This document shows positions 49,238 through 58,243 of a stretch of DNA of 64,000 nucleotides, piece by piece. Below the pieces are notes generated by a model that had not been told where the DNA came from, did no database searches, and worked only from the letters and a program-made list of their open reading frames with translations. A program made the position numbers and the translations under genes. Positions within the stretch are counted from its first letter, which is position 1. Every line of letters starts with the position of its first letter. Origin of the DNA: Sphingobium scionense (lineage in GTDB: Bacteria > Pseudomonadota > Alphaproteobacteria > Sphingomonadales > Sphingomonadaceae); NCBI RefSeq assembly GCF_014197035.1, contig NZ_JACIEU010000018.1, forward strand, positions 1 to 64,000, written 5' to 3'.

Positions 49238-50701
49238 TCAGCCCCAGAAGCGCTTTGTATCTAGCAGCGTCGCATAGGCCTTTTCCGCGCGGCGCAGACG
49301 GCGGCGGCGAGTTTTGTCATCCGGTGCGGGCAGATCGAAGCCGATGCCGGCCGCCGCGAGGGTGACGGGCGCGGTCGCCAGATCGTTGAGTCCCCCCAGA
49401 TCATCCTGCAGCTTTTCCAGCATGGCGGAGAAGGCAGCGTGACGCCGCTGCGGCTTGTTCTTCGGGAACAGCGGCGCGAAAAATTCGCTGGCGTAGCGCA
49501 GCTTCTTGGCCGCGATGCGGGCCTGATGGCGCCGCTCGTCGCTTCGCTTGGCAAGATGCTTCCCCTTGCGCTTCAACCGCTTGCGTCGATCCGACAGGAT
49601 TTCGGCAGCGAAGGGCCTGGCAGGCGAACGCAGCAACGCGGAATCGGCCGGTCGGCTACACCAGTCGCCCAGCGCCAGCCATTCAGCGAGGTCCAGCATC
49701 AGGATGCGGGTCTCTCGCGCCTGAAGGCAGAGTTCGGCATCAGCCAGCGCTTCCGCTCGGACGAGTGAGAGGCGGGCAGCGGCATCGTCCGACAGCCTGG
49801 GCAGAAGTACGTCGATATTGCGGACCCGGCCAAGCGTGGCGGCGAGCGCATGCAGACCATCCTTGAGCGGCGCGAGTGCCGGATCGCCGACAAGCACCGG
49901 CGCAAAGATCGATAGCGCCGAGCGCAGCCGACGCAGCCCTACCCGCGCCTGATGCAAAGCGCCGGGCGTGCCGGTGGCGAGCAGCAAATCCTCGTTCAGG
50001 CGGAACTGGCGGATGCAGCCATAAGCGATGGCGCGAAACGCCTGTTCGACGGTCGCGTCGGGTGGGATGGCAATGATTTCGGCCTTTGCCGGCTTGCGCC
50101 GTTCCTTCGCCAACAGGGCGTAGCCGCGTTCCGACTTTGAACGCATGCCCAGGCGCAGCGGCACGAGGTCATTGAGCTGGCGCGCCATCGAAAAGAGCAG
50201 TGCCGGTTCGCCCGACAGCAATTCCAGTTCGACCTCCGCCAGCCCTGTGGCGCGACGACCGACCCGCACCCGGCCAATGTCGATCGCGCACTCGACCCCC
50301 TGCCCGTTCCGATCGAGTCGGTGCACGGTGCGTTCGATATCGGTGACAAAGATTTTGTCGGCGGTTGCCACCGTGGTCGTGCCCACTGCCTGTTCCAAAG
50401 TATCCGGAATCATATCGAGCAGCGGGACATTGCCCTCTACCGGCCTTTCCCATTCGGACCGGGCGAAGAGACCAGCCGCCTTGCCGCCATCCGCCTTGAT
50501 CGTCTGGACATGGGCACGCCCCTTGCGCCGGACGCGCAGGGAAAAACCGGCACGATGCAGGTCGAGCCCCGGCGTATCGAAATAGGTGGCGACGAGATGC
50601 GCCACTTGCCCTTCCTGTCCCGCAAACAATGGCGCCTGAGCCAGCAGGGCGCGATCCGCTGGGTCGAATTCCAGCTTCAGCTCGACTTCGCGATTGTCCA
50701 T
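49238..50701 (-). CDS. CYTH-CHAD domain protein (inorganic triphosphatase-like)
   Basis: The 487-residue protein has an N-terminal CYTH domain starting with the ExExK motif (E5-V-E-L-K9). It also has FDTPGLDLHRAGFSLRVRRK and EVELELLSGE, and corresponds to triphosphate tunnel enzymes. The C-terminal CHAD domain (from about residue 220) is helical with conserved His/Arg (GTPGALHQARVGLRRLRSAL, RRHQARIAAKKLRYASEFF). It probably hydrolyses triphosphate, with CHAD binding polyphosphate. Single gene. Confidence 0.92.
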   Translation of the reverse strand: MDNREVELKLEFDPADRALLAQAPLFAGQEGQVAHLVATYFDTPGLDLHRAGFSLRVRRKGRAHVQTIKADGGKAAGLFARSEWERPVEGNVPLLDMIPDTLEQAVGTTTVATADKIFVTDIERTVHRLDRNGQGVECAIDIGRVRVGRRATGLAEVELELLSGEPALLFSMARQLNDLVPLRLGMRSKSERGYALLAKERRKPAKAEIIAIPPDATVEQAFRAIAYGCIRQFRLNEDLLLATGTPGALHQARVGLRRLRSALSIFAPVLVGDPALAPLKDGLHALAATLGRVRNIDVLLPRLSDDAAARLSLVRAEALADAELCLQARETRILMLDLAEWLALGDWCSRPADSALLRSPARPFAAEILSDRRKRLKRKGKHLAKRSDERRHQARIAAKKLRYASEFFAPLFPKNKPQRRHAAFSAMLEKLQDDLGGLNDLATAPVTLAAAGIGFDLPAPDDKTRRRRLRRAEKAYATLLDTKRFWG

Positions 50702-50802
50702 CCGTGCGCCCCTTGTTGCGAGCGAAGCTCCCGGGGCCGCGACGCTAGATCGAATCGGGCGCGAAAGGAAATATAATTGTCACAATTGGCCGCGCCGCCG
50801 GC

Positions 50803-51909
50803 TTAGGCCGCCTCCGCCAGCGCCGCCTCGGTCGCGGCGATCCAGCCGCCGCCCAGCACCTGGTCGCCGGCATAGAGAACCGCCGCCTGCCCCGGCGCCA
50901 CGCCATATTCGGGTGCGTCGAAGATCAGACGATCGCCTTCGAGACGCGCGGGGACCGGCTTTGCCATGGAGCGGACCTTGGCGGTCAGCGGCCCGGCAAA
51001 GTCGCGGCCAAGCCAGTTGATGTCGCTAAGGCGCGCGCCCGACACAGCCAGCGCCACCTTCGGCCCGACGATCACTCGGCGCCCTTCCGGATCGAGGCGC
51101 ACGACATAGAGCGGCTCGGCCTGACCGCCGATTTCCAATCCCTTTCGCTGGCCCACAGTATAGTGGATCAGCCCCTTGTGCCGGCCCAGTACCCGGCCAT
51201 CGACATGGACGATGTCGCCCCCCTCGTCCGCATCGGGACGCAGCTTGCGCACGATCTTGGCATAATCGCCATCGGGCACGAAGCAGATGTCCTGGCTGTC
51301 GGGCTTCAACGCCACCGACAGGCCAAGTTCGGCGGCGATTTCCCGCACCTGGGGCTTGGGCAGGCCACCCAGCGGAAAACGCAGATAGTCGAGCTGCGCC
51401 TGAGTCGTGGCGAAGAGGAAATAGCTCTGGTCGCGGGCCGGATCGGCGGCGCGGTGCAGTTCCGCGCCCTGCGCCCCTTCAACCCGGCGGACATAATGGC
51501 CCGTGGCGAGGCAGTCGGCACCCAGATCGCGCGCAATCTGGAACAGGTCGGTGAACTTCACGCCCATATTGCATTTGACGCAAGGAATGGGGGTGCGCCC
51601 GGCCATATATTCATCGGCAAAGTCGGCGATCACCGAATCGCGGAACTGGGTTTCATAATCAAAGACATAGTGGGCGATGCCGATGCGGTCGGCAACGGCG
51701 CGCGCATCGCGGATGTCCTGACCTGCGCAGCAGCTGCCGGTGCGGCCGACGGCCGCGCCATGATCGTAGAGCTGAAGCGTCACGCCGATCACTTCCGCGC
51801 CGGTCTTGGCGGCCAGCGCAGCGACCACGCTGCTATCCACGCCGCCGGACATGGCAACGACAATGCGCCGCTGCGAGAGCGGCTCTGGGAGCTGAAATTC
51901 GGGCTGCAT
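50803..51909 (-). CDS. mnmA: tRNA 2-thiouridylase MnmA
   Basis: The 368-residue protein adds the 2-thio group to U34 of tRNA-Lys, -Glu and -Gln. Motifs are the PP-loop AMSGGVDSSVVAAL, the catalytic Cys in TPIPCVKCNMGVKF, ATGHYVRR, the second Cys region DSQDICFVPDGDY, and HYTVGQRKGLEIGG. Sulphur arrives through the IscS pathway. Notably, tRNA-Glu(UUC), one of its substrates, is also in this window. Confidence 0.96.
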   Translation of the reverse strand: MQPEFQLPEPLSQRRIVVAMSGGVDSSVVAALAAKTGAEVIGVTLQLYDHGAAVGRTGSCCAGQDIRDARAVADRIGIAHYVFDYETQFRDSVIADFADEYMAGRTPIPCVKCNMGVKFTDLFQIARDLGADCLATGHYVRRVEGAQGAELHRAADPARDQSYFLFATTQAQLDYLRFPLGGLPKPQVREIAAELGLSVALKPDSQDICFVPDGDYAKIVRKLRPDADEGGDIVHVDGRVLGRHKGLIHYTVGQRKGLEIGGQAEPLYVVRLDPEGRRVIVGPKVALAVSGARLSDINWLGRDFAGPLTAKVRSMAKPVPARLEGDRLIFDAPEYGVAPGQAAVLYAGDQVLGGGWIAATEAALAEAA

Positions 51910-52436
51910 GACGGCTCATATAGTCGCAGGCGCGCGCGCGTTCCAGCGCCTTCCCCACGCTTCGTCGTTTCGATTACGAAAATGTGTCCGACATTTACCG
52001 GACCTTATCCATTGGCCCGATAAAAGCCGGACATGGATTTGAGTTTTCTCCGGACAGGCGGGCTGAAGCCCGCTCTGACAAGGCCGACGGGCCGGGCACG
52101 CGTCCCGGCCTGGCCTTTCCTGCGGGCAGCTTCTGCTGCGGCGCAGGCGGCCAGTCCCACGGCCCTTGCGGTCGCGGGCGTCCTGCGGGGGCAGGACGGA
52201 ATGGAGGACTGGATCCAGGAACTAGGCGAGATTTTCGCGCCACGTTCCGACGGCAAGATCGAGGCCGTCCGTCTCGCGGGAAGCTTTAACCCGTTGATCG
52301 CGAGCCATTTAGGGGTGGGGCAAGAATGATGAAGCCCGTGTTTACCTTGGGGCTTTAGCCGATCTTCAGGGCTGATGTGACACCAAGGTTTCGCTGCTGA
52401 ATTCGGCAACGCCAATGCCGCTAATTGAGGGTAAAG
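51910..52436. other. Intergenic stretch between mnmA and sciP
   Basis: No gene is well supported. A 98-codon plus-strand frame (52033-52329) is Ala-rich at first. From ATG 52201 on it reads MEDWIQELGEIF and ends SFNPLIASHLGVGQE, which is protein-like, but I recognise no family and see only a weak ribosome binding site (confidence in a gene about 0.25). A hairpin GCGGGCT-GA-AGCCCGC lies near 52057-52072. The sciP promoter should be in the last 100 bp. Confidence 0.45.
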
Positions 52437-52736
52437 ATGATAGAGAACCAGAAAATCAGGCCTGCACAGGTCGTAGGACCGCTCGGCGAACCCCTGACGC
52501 TGGAAAATCTGCCTCCCGTGAACACGACCCGCTGGGTCGTGCGTCGCAAGGCGGAGGTCGTCGCTGCCGTCAATGGGGGTCTGCTGACCGTAGACGAGGC
52601 ATGCGCCCGTTACAGCCTGACGCTCGAAGAATTCGCCAGCTGGCAACGGGCGGTGGACCGTTCGGGCATGCATGGCCTGCGCGTCACGCGCATCCAATAT
52701 TATAAGTCGCTCTACGAGCGGCAGCAGAAATATTGA
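52437..52736 (+). CDS. sciP: SciP-type CtrA-inhibitory regulator (DUF1153)
   Basis: About 99 residues from ATG 52437, GAGG upstream. The sequence matches DUF1153/SciP: VVGPLGEPLTLENLPPVNTTRWVVRRKAEVVAAVNGGLLTVDEACARYSLTLEEF and the tail RVTRIQYYKSLYE. In Caulobacter SciP is an S/G1-phase helix-turn-helix protein that binds CtrA and blocks CtrA-driven genes. The conserved WVVRRKAEVV helix is complete. It is a good lineage marker for alphaproteobacteria. Confidence 0.92.
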   Translation: MIENQKIRPAQVVGPLGEPLTLENLPPVNTTRWVVRRKAEVVAAVNGGLLTVDEACARYSLTLEEFASWQRAVDRSGMHGLRVTRIQYYKSLYERQQKY

Positions 52737-52930
52737 CGGATCAGGCACCGCCGACAGGCAGGCGCCGGAGAGGATGATGCAGGGGCCGCCGGACACACCG
52801 TCCGGCGGCCTCTTTCGTATTGCGCCTCGGAGATGGTTTCTAAAGCGGAATCATTTTCTGCGGGAACGCGAAGCCATGTTCCGGGTTGAATAGCCAGCAA
52901 CCCGTTGGGGGTGTGGTCAAGGAGAGTAAC

Positions 52931-53188
52931 ATGGGCATCATCTTGTGGCTTATCGTGGGCGGCGTCATTGGCTGGCTCGCCAGCATGATCATGCGCACGG
53001 ACGCACAGCAGGGTATTTTGCTGAACATCGTCGTCGGCATCGTCGGCGCCTTCATCGGCGGCCTGATCTTCAGCGGCGGTTCGATCAACAACGCCGGACT
53101 GACACTGTACAGCTTCCTTGTGTCGCTGGTCGGCGCAGTCATCCTGCTGGCGATCGTCAACCTGGTACGGCGCGGATCCGTCCGCTAA
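52931..53188 (+). CDS. GlsB/YeaQ/YmgE-family small membrane protein
   Basis: The 85-residue protein has three membrane helices and the family motifs GVIGWLASMIMRTDAQQG and NIVVGIVGAFIGGLIF. It is a stress-linked transglycosylase-associated family of unknown mechanism. AAGGAG is upstream of ATG 52931. It is convergent with a paralogue at 53252-53500 and followed by a strong terminator. Confidence 0.9.
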   Translation: MGIILWLIVGGVIGWLASMIMRTDAQQGILLNIVVGIVGAFIGGLIFSGGSINNAGLTLYSFLVSLVGAVILLAIVNLVRRGSVR

Positions 53189-53210
53189 AAACCCGACTTT
53201 CAACGTCAAA

Positions 53211-53248
53211 GGCTGCGCCCTTCCCAGGAAGAGCGCGGCCTTTTTTTT
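53211..53248 (+). terminator. Intrinsic terminator between convergent genes
   Basis: A long hairpin (outer GGCTGCGC / GCGCGGCC with one G-T pair, inner CTTCC-CA-GGAAG) is followed by eight T (53241-53248). It begins 22 bp after the stop of the plus-strand GlsB-like gene. It is oriented for that gene and sits 3 bp from the end of the minus-strand paralogue. Confidence 0.88.
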
Positions 53249-53251
53249 GCG

Positions 53252-53500
53252 TCAGCGCCGGACGCTGAACCAGCGATAGAGCGCCAGCACCGTGATCGCG
53301 CCCAGCACGGCTGCGATGAAGCTGGCACGCTGACCAGGCGCATAAAAGCCCATGATCTGGCCGACAAAGGCCGCCAGCAGGGCACCGGCCATCCCCAATA
53401 ATATCGTGACGACACACCCCCCGGGATCGCGCCCCGGCATGACCAGCCGCGCCAATGCTCCGGCGAGCAGGCCCGTCATGATCCATCCGAGCAGTTCCAT
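53252..53500 (-). CDS. Second GlsB/YeaQ-family small membrane protein
   Basis: The 82-residue protein from ATG 53500 has the same family plan (ELLGWIMTGLLAGALARLVMPGRDPGG, VTILLGMAGALLAAFVGQIMGFY, ending WFSVRR). It has about three membrane helices. A GAGGAT-like Shine-Dalgarno precedes the start. The frame is open further upstream but that part lacks protein character. It is convergent with the paralogue at 52931-53188. Confidence 0.88.
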   Translation of the reverse strand: MELLGWIMTGLLAGALARLVMPGRDPGGCVVTILLGMAGALLAAFVGQIMGFYAPGQRASFIAAVLGAITVLALYRWFSVRR

Positions 53501-53732
53501 GGCGCGTATCCTCTTGCACTGCCCAACCCGCCCCAAGGCGCGGCGTAGCGACATAGTCAGGCCCTTTTGGCAAGAGACGGACAAGATGCAAGAGCCCGCC
53601 AGCCCTTTCGCAACAGCACAATTGGCTTTGCGAAGCCCCATTCAACCGTGATAATGGGACTTGAGGGCGGTGATATATTCATATAACACAGTTCCGAGTT
53701 TGGGCGGAACCCGCCGGAGAGATGGAAACGGC

Positions 53733-54905
53733 ATGAATTACGAAACTACGCTGACGGGCGAATCGTCCGCGATCCTCATCGATGAGGAAGAGCGGTCCCG
53801 ACGCCGTCGCCGGCTGCTGATTATCGGTGGCGTGGTGGCGATTGCGCTGATCGCTGTGGCCGCAGCATTGTCGATGCGGGGCAAGGGGGCCGCTACGCCC
53901 GATGCTGCGCCGCAGGCCCCTGTCGTGACTGTGACCAGCCCAGGCCAGACGATGGTAGCCCGCACCGTGAGCGCCACCGGCTCGTTGGCCGCACGGGTCG
54001 ACATGCCGGTCGGCGTGGTTGGCGAAGGCGGCATGGTGACGCGCGTGCTGGTGCAGCCGGGCGACTGGGTCCGCGCTGGTCAGGTGCTGGCGACGGTCGA
54101 ACGTTCGGTCCAGAGCGAACAGGTCAACTCGCTGGCCGCGCAGGTCGAAGTGCAGCGCGCCAATGCCAAGCTGGCGCAGGCCCAGTTGGAACGCGCCAAG
54201 GCGCTGGTCGGCCGGGGCTTCATCAGCGCCGCCGATATCGACCAGCGTACCGCGACCCGCGACCAGGCGATCGCTCAGGTGCGTGTCGCCGAAGCCCAAC
54301 TGGCCGAACAGCGCGCCCGCACCGGTCGCCTGGATATCCGCGCGCCAGCATCCGGCCTGGTGCTGACCCGCACGGTCGAGCCCGGCCAGATCGTCCAAGC
54401 CGGCGGCGGCGTGCTGTTCCGCATGGCCAAGGATGGCGAGATGGAGATGCAGGCGCAGGTCAGCGAAGGCGATCTGGTATCGCTGCGTGCCGGCAACAGC
54501 GCGGTGGTGACGCCGATCGGCAGTAACCAGCGCTTCAGCGGCCGGCTCTGGCAGGTATCGCCGGTCGTCGATCCGCAGACCCGCCAGGGCATCGCCCGCA
54601 TTGCCCTGTCCTATAATGACGCGATCCGCCCGGGCGGCTTTGCCTCCGCCACCATCACCAGCGGGTCGGGCAATGCGCCGCTGCTGCCGGAATCGGCGGT
54701 GCAGAGCGATGCCAAGGGCAGCTATGTCTATATCATCAACGGCAAGAACCAGGTCGAGCGGCGCGATGTGAAGATAGGCCAGGTATCCGACACTGGCGTC
54801 GCCGTCACCAGCGGTATCACCGGCGCGGAACGCATCGTGACATCGGCCGGCGCCTTCCTGACCGTGGGTCAGAAGGTCAAGCCTGAAGCACTGAAGGCGC
54901 GCTGA
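53733..54905 (+). CDS. RND efflux periplasmic adaptor (MFP)
   Basis: About 390 residues from ATG 53733. A basic cytoplasmic start (SRRRRRLLIIGGVVAIALIAVAAALSM) gives one membrane helix, unusual in being a real anchor rather than a lipoprotein signal. The lipoyl half-motifs VLVQPGDWVRAGQVLATVE and IRAPASGLVLTRTVEPGQIVQAGG flank an alpha-hairpin (VNSLAAQVEVQRANAKLAQAQLERAKALVGRGFISAADID), then beta-barrel and membrane-proximal domains. It works with the permease downstream; the outer-membrane channel is not nearby. Confidence 0.93.
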   Translation: MNYETTLTGESSAILIDEEERSRRRRRLLIIGGVVAIALIAVAAALSMRGKGAATPDAAPQAPVVTVTSPGQTMVARTVSATGSLAARVDMPVGVVGEGGMVTRVLVQPGDWVRAGQVLATVERSVQSEQVNSLAAQVEVQRANAKLAQAQLERAKALVGRGFISAADIDQRTATRDQAIAQVRVAEAQLAEQRARTGRLDIRAPASGLVLTRTVEPGQIVQAGGGVLFRMAKDGEMEMQAQVSEGDLVSLRAGNSAVVTPIGSNQRFSGRLWQVSPVVDPQTRQGIARIALSYNDAIRPGGFASATITSGSGNAPLLPESAVQSDAKGSYVYIINGKNQVERRDVKIGQVSDTGVAVTSGITGAERIVTSAGAFLTVGQKVKPEALKAR

Positions 54906-54997
54906 CACACGAATCCCGGCCGGGCCAGCGCGCCCGCGCCGGCAGGACTGAATGAATTGGAAGCGGGCGCGACAGCGTCCGGTGAGGGAAGCCCATC

Positions 54998-57900
54998 ATG
55001 AGTTTTCGCAATATCTCCGCATGGGCGATCCGCAATCCGGTGCCGCCGCTGGTCATGTTTGCTGCGCTGATGCTGGCTGGCGTCGTCAGCTTCATGCGGA
55101 TGGACATCAACCAGAATCCCGACATCAGCTTCCCCATGGTCAGCGTCACCGTCTCTCAGCCGGGCGCCGCGCCGACCGAGCTGGAAACCCAGGTGACCCA
55201 GCGGGTCGAGGCCGCCGTGCGCGGTATCAGCGGGGTCGAGGACATCACCTCCTTCGCGTCCGAAGGCCAGTCGCTGACCAATGTTCAGTTCAAGATCGGG
55301 ACGCCGGTCGATCGCGCGGTCAATGACGTCAAGAATGCCGTCGACCAGATCCGCAGCGACCTGCCCGACGGTATTCTGGAGCCGCAGGTCCAGCGCATCG
55401 ACGTGGATGGCGGCCCGATCGCCTATTTCAGCGCCGAAGCGACCGACCTGACGCTGGAGGAATTGTCCTGGTATGTCGACAATACGGTCGCCAAGCGCTT
55501 GCTGTCGGTCAGCGGCATGGCGGCGGTGCGGCGCGGCGGCGGCGTCAGCCGCGAGATCCGTGTCATCCTGGCACCCGCACGCCTGCAGGCCTATGGCGTC
55601 ACCGCCGCGCAGGTGAATGCGCAGCTGAGCCAAGTGAACCTCAACGCGGCCGGTGGCCGCACCGAGATTGCCGGCGCCGAACAGTCGATCCGTGTGCTGG
55701 GCAATGCCCGCAATGCCCATGACCTGGGCCAGACTCAGATCGCCATTTCCGGCGGCCGCACGGTCAAGCTTGCCGACATTGCCGAAGTTCGCGACATGTA
55801 TGCCGAACAGCGCAGCCTGGCGCTGATGAACGGCCGCCAGGTGACCAGCTTCAGCCTGGAAAAGGCCAAGGGTTCGTCCGACGTCACCGTCTATGACGAT
55901 GCGATGAAGGTGTTGGACAAGCTGAAAAAGGAAAATCCCAAGGTCCAGTTCAAGCAACTCTATTCCAGCGTCGAATATACCCGTGGCCAGTATCACAGCG
56001 CCATGTCGGCGATGATCGAGGGCGCGGTGCTGGCGGTCGTCATCGTCTTCCTGTTCCTGCGCGACTGGCGCGCGACGATGATCTCGGCCCTTGCCATTCC
56101 ATTGTCCGCGATCCCGTCCTTCTGGTTCATGGACATGCTGGGCTTCACGCTGAACGGCATTTCGCTGCTGGCGCTTAGCCTGGTGGCGGGCGTGCTGGTC
56201 GATGACGCGATCGTGGAGATCGAGAATATCGTGCGCCACATGCGCATGGGCAAATCGGCCTATCAGGCGTCGATCGACGCGGCCGACGAAATCGGCCTCG
56301 CCGTGCTGGCGACCACCATGGCGATCGTTGCGGTGTTCCTGCCGGTCGCGCTGATGCCTGGTATTTCGGGCCAGTTCTTCATCCAATTCGGCATGACCGT
56401 GGTCGTGTCGGTGCTGATGAGCCTGGCCGTGGCGCGCCTGATCACGCCGATGATAGCCGCCTATTTCCTGAAGGCCCATGGCGAAGCGAGCCACGGCGAA
56501 GGCTGGCTGATGGACCGCTATATGAACGTGCTCCACTGGTCGCTGGACCAGCGCAAGGCGAAGGCCCGGCGCGCCCGGGGCGGGTTCCGCAACCGCTTCG
56601 TCGGCTTTTTCGTCGACCATCGCGTCTGGACGATGGGCATCGGCATACTGGCTTTTCTTGCCACGCTGGTCGCCTTTGGCACGCTGCCCATGACCTTCCA
56701 GCCGACGATCAACACCGATTTCAGCCAGGTAAAGATCGAGACCGTGCCGGGCAGCACGCTGGCACAGACCACCGCCATCACCCGCAAGGTCGCCGACATG
56801 CTGGCCGCCGACACGGATGTTGTCGAGGCCGCCTTTGCCGATATCGAGCCGACCAGTGCCGACATCTTCCTGACGCTAAAGAAGACTCGGCCGATGTCGT
56901 CGGTGGAATGGGAGCGCAAGGTCGCGCCCCAGTTCCAGACGATCGCCGACGCGCGGGTCAATTTCCAGTCGCAGTCGGGCGGTGGTTTCGGCCGAGACAT
57001 CATCATGATGTATGGTTCGGACGATCCGGAACTACTGGAAAAGACGGCCAACCAGTTGGTGCATGAAATGGCCGGCATTCGCGAATTGCGCGCGCCACGC
57101 GTGCAGGGCGACATGCAGCGACCGGAAATCATCATCAAGCCGCGCCTTGACCTGGCTGCCAGCATGGGCGTGACGACGGCCGCGCTCAGCCAGTCGATCC
57201 GCATTGCGACGATCGGCGATATCGACCAGAATGTCGCCAAATTCTCGCTGTCCGATCGCCAGATCCCGATCCGCGTCGCGCTGGCCGAGGACAGCCGCAA
57301 GGACATGTCGACGATTGAGAATATGCCGGTGCCGACGGTGTCGGGCGGATCGGTGCCGCTCAAGGTGGTTGCCGACATCAGCTTTGGCGCAGGCCCGACG
57401 CAGATCCGCCGCTACAACCAGATTCGCCGCGTCGTCGTCGGCGCGGACTTGGCGCCCGGCATCGTCACAAGCCAGGCCAACCAGAAGATCAACGCACTGC
57501 CGACGATGAAGGCCATCAAGGAAGGCCGCATCCAAGGCGTGCAGAAGATCGAGGCCGGCGACAGCAAGTTCCAAGCGGAAATGCTGACCAACTTCGTGAT
57601 CGCCGTCTTCTCCGGCATCATGCTGGTGCTCGCCGTGCTGGTGCTGCTCTACAAGCGGATCATGCCGCCCTTCGTGAACCTGGGGTCGCTGCTGCTGGCG
57701 CCGCTGGGCGGGGCGATCGCGCTGCACATCGCCGGCCAGCCCATGTCCCTGCCCGTGTTCATTGGCCTGCTGATGCTGCTGGGCATCGTCGCCAAGAATT
57801 CGATCCTGGTGATCGACTTCGCGCTGGAGGAAATGGAAAAGGGCGTGCCCAAGCAGGAGGCGATCATCGACGCCGGCCACAAGCGCGCCCAGCCCATCGT

Positions 57901-58162
57901 GATGACCACGGTCGCAATGGTCGCGGGCATGGTGCCGACTGCCCTGTCGCTGTCGGGTGACGCCGCCTGGCGCGCGCCAATGGGCATCACAGTGATCGGC
58001 GGCTTGCTATTGTCGACAGTGCTGACACTGGTGATCGTGCCGGCCGTGTTCAGTCTGGCGCTGGGCGTCGAGCAATGGGCCGGGCCGCGGCTCAGCCGCC
58101 GCTTCCTGACCCACAAGTCGCATGACGGCCATTCGGGCAGCCATGCCCAGCCGGCGGAATAA
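54998..58162 (+). CDS. RND efflux permease (AcrB/MexB-HAE1 type)
   Basis: The 1054-residue protein has the typical 12-helix plan with two large periplasmic loops. Motifs are the start SAWAIRNPVPPLVMFAALMLAGVVSFMRM, the GVLVDDAIVEIENI proton-relay region in helix 4, and the C-terminal LLMLLGIVAKNSILVIDFA motif. It exports drugs or lipophilic compounds using proton motive force. It lies 92 bp after the adaptor in one operon. A regulator is not visible beside it. Confidence 0.95.
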   Translation: MSFRNISAWAIRNPVPPLVMFAALMLAGVVSFMRMDINQNPDISFPMVSVTVSQPGAAPTELETQVTQRVEAAVRGISGVEDITSFASEGQSLTNVQFKIGTPVDRAVNDVKNAVDQIRSDLPDGILEPQVQRIDVDGGPIAYFSAEATDLTLEELSWYVDNTVAKRLLSVSGMAAVRRGGGVSREIRVILAPARLQAYGVTAAQVNAQLSQVNLNAAGGRTEIAGAEQSIRVLGNARNAHDLGQTQIAISGGRTVKLADIAEVRDMYAEQRSLALMNGRQVTSFSLEKAKGSSDVTVYDDAMKVLDKLKKENPKVQFKQLYSSVEYTRGQYHSAMSAMIEGAVLAVVIVFLFLRDWRATMISALAIPLSAIPSFWFMDMLGFTLNGISLLALSLVAGVLVDDAIVEIENIVRHMRMGKSAYQASIDAADEIGLAVLATTMAIVAVFLPVALMPGISGQFFIQFGMTVVVSVLMSLAVARLITPMIAAYFLKAHGEASHGEGWLMDRYMNVLHWSLDQRKAKARRARGGFRNRFVGFFVDHRVWTMGIGILAFLATLVAFGTLPMTFQPTINTDFSQVKIETVPGSTLAQTTAITRKVADMLAADTDVVEAAFADIEPTSADIFLTLKKTRPMSSVEWERKVAPQFQTIADARVNFQSQSGGGFGRDIIMMYGSDDPELLEKTANQLVHEMAGIRELRAPRVQGDMQRPEIIIKPRLDLAASMGVTTAALSQSIRIATIGDIDQNVAKFSLSDRQIPIRVALAEDSRKDMSTIENMPVPTVSGGSVPLKVVADISFGAGPTQIRRYNQIRRVVVGADLAPGIVTSQANQKINALPTMKAIKEGRIQGVQKIEAGDSKFQAEMLTNFVIAVFSGIMLVLAVLVLLYKRIMPPFVNLGSLLLAPLGGAIALHIAGQPMSLPVFIGLLMLLGIVAKNSILVIDFALEEMEKGVPKQEAIIDAGHKRAQPIVMTTVAMVAGMVPTALSLSGDAAWRAPMGITVIGGLLLSTVLTLVIVPAVFSLALGVEQWAGPRLSRRFLTHKSHDGHSGSHAQPAE

Positions 58163-58243
58163 GGAGCCGGGTTCGCGCGGGCAGCCCAATGGCAAAATAT
58201 GGGGCTTGCCTGAACGAAACGGGCGCGTAACCGTTTCACCGTC

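Noticed and set aside
52005..52796. A 263-codon minus-strand open frame across the sciP region.
   Set aside because: It covers sciP in antisense, has no start signal and matches no family; SciP on the plus strand is certain.
54869..56620. A 583-codon minus-strand open frame.
   Set aside because: Antisense to the RND permease, with a His/Asp/Arg-rich chance composition.
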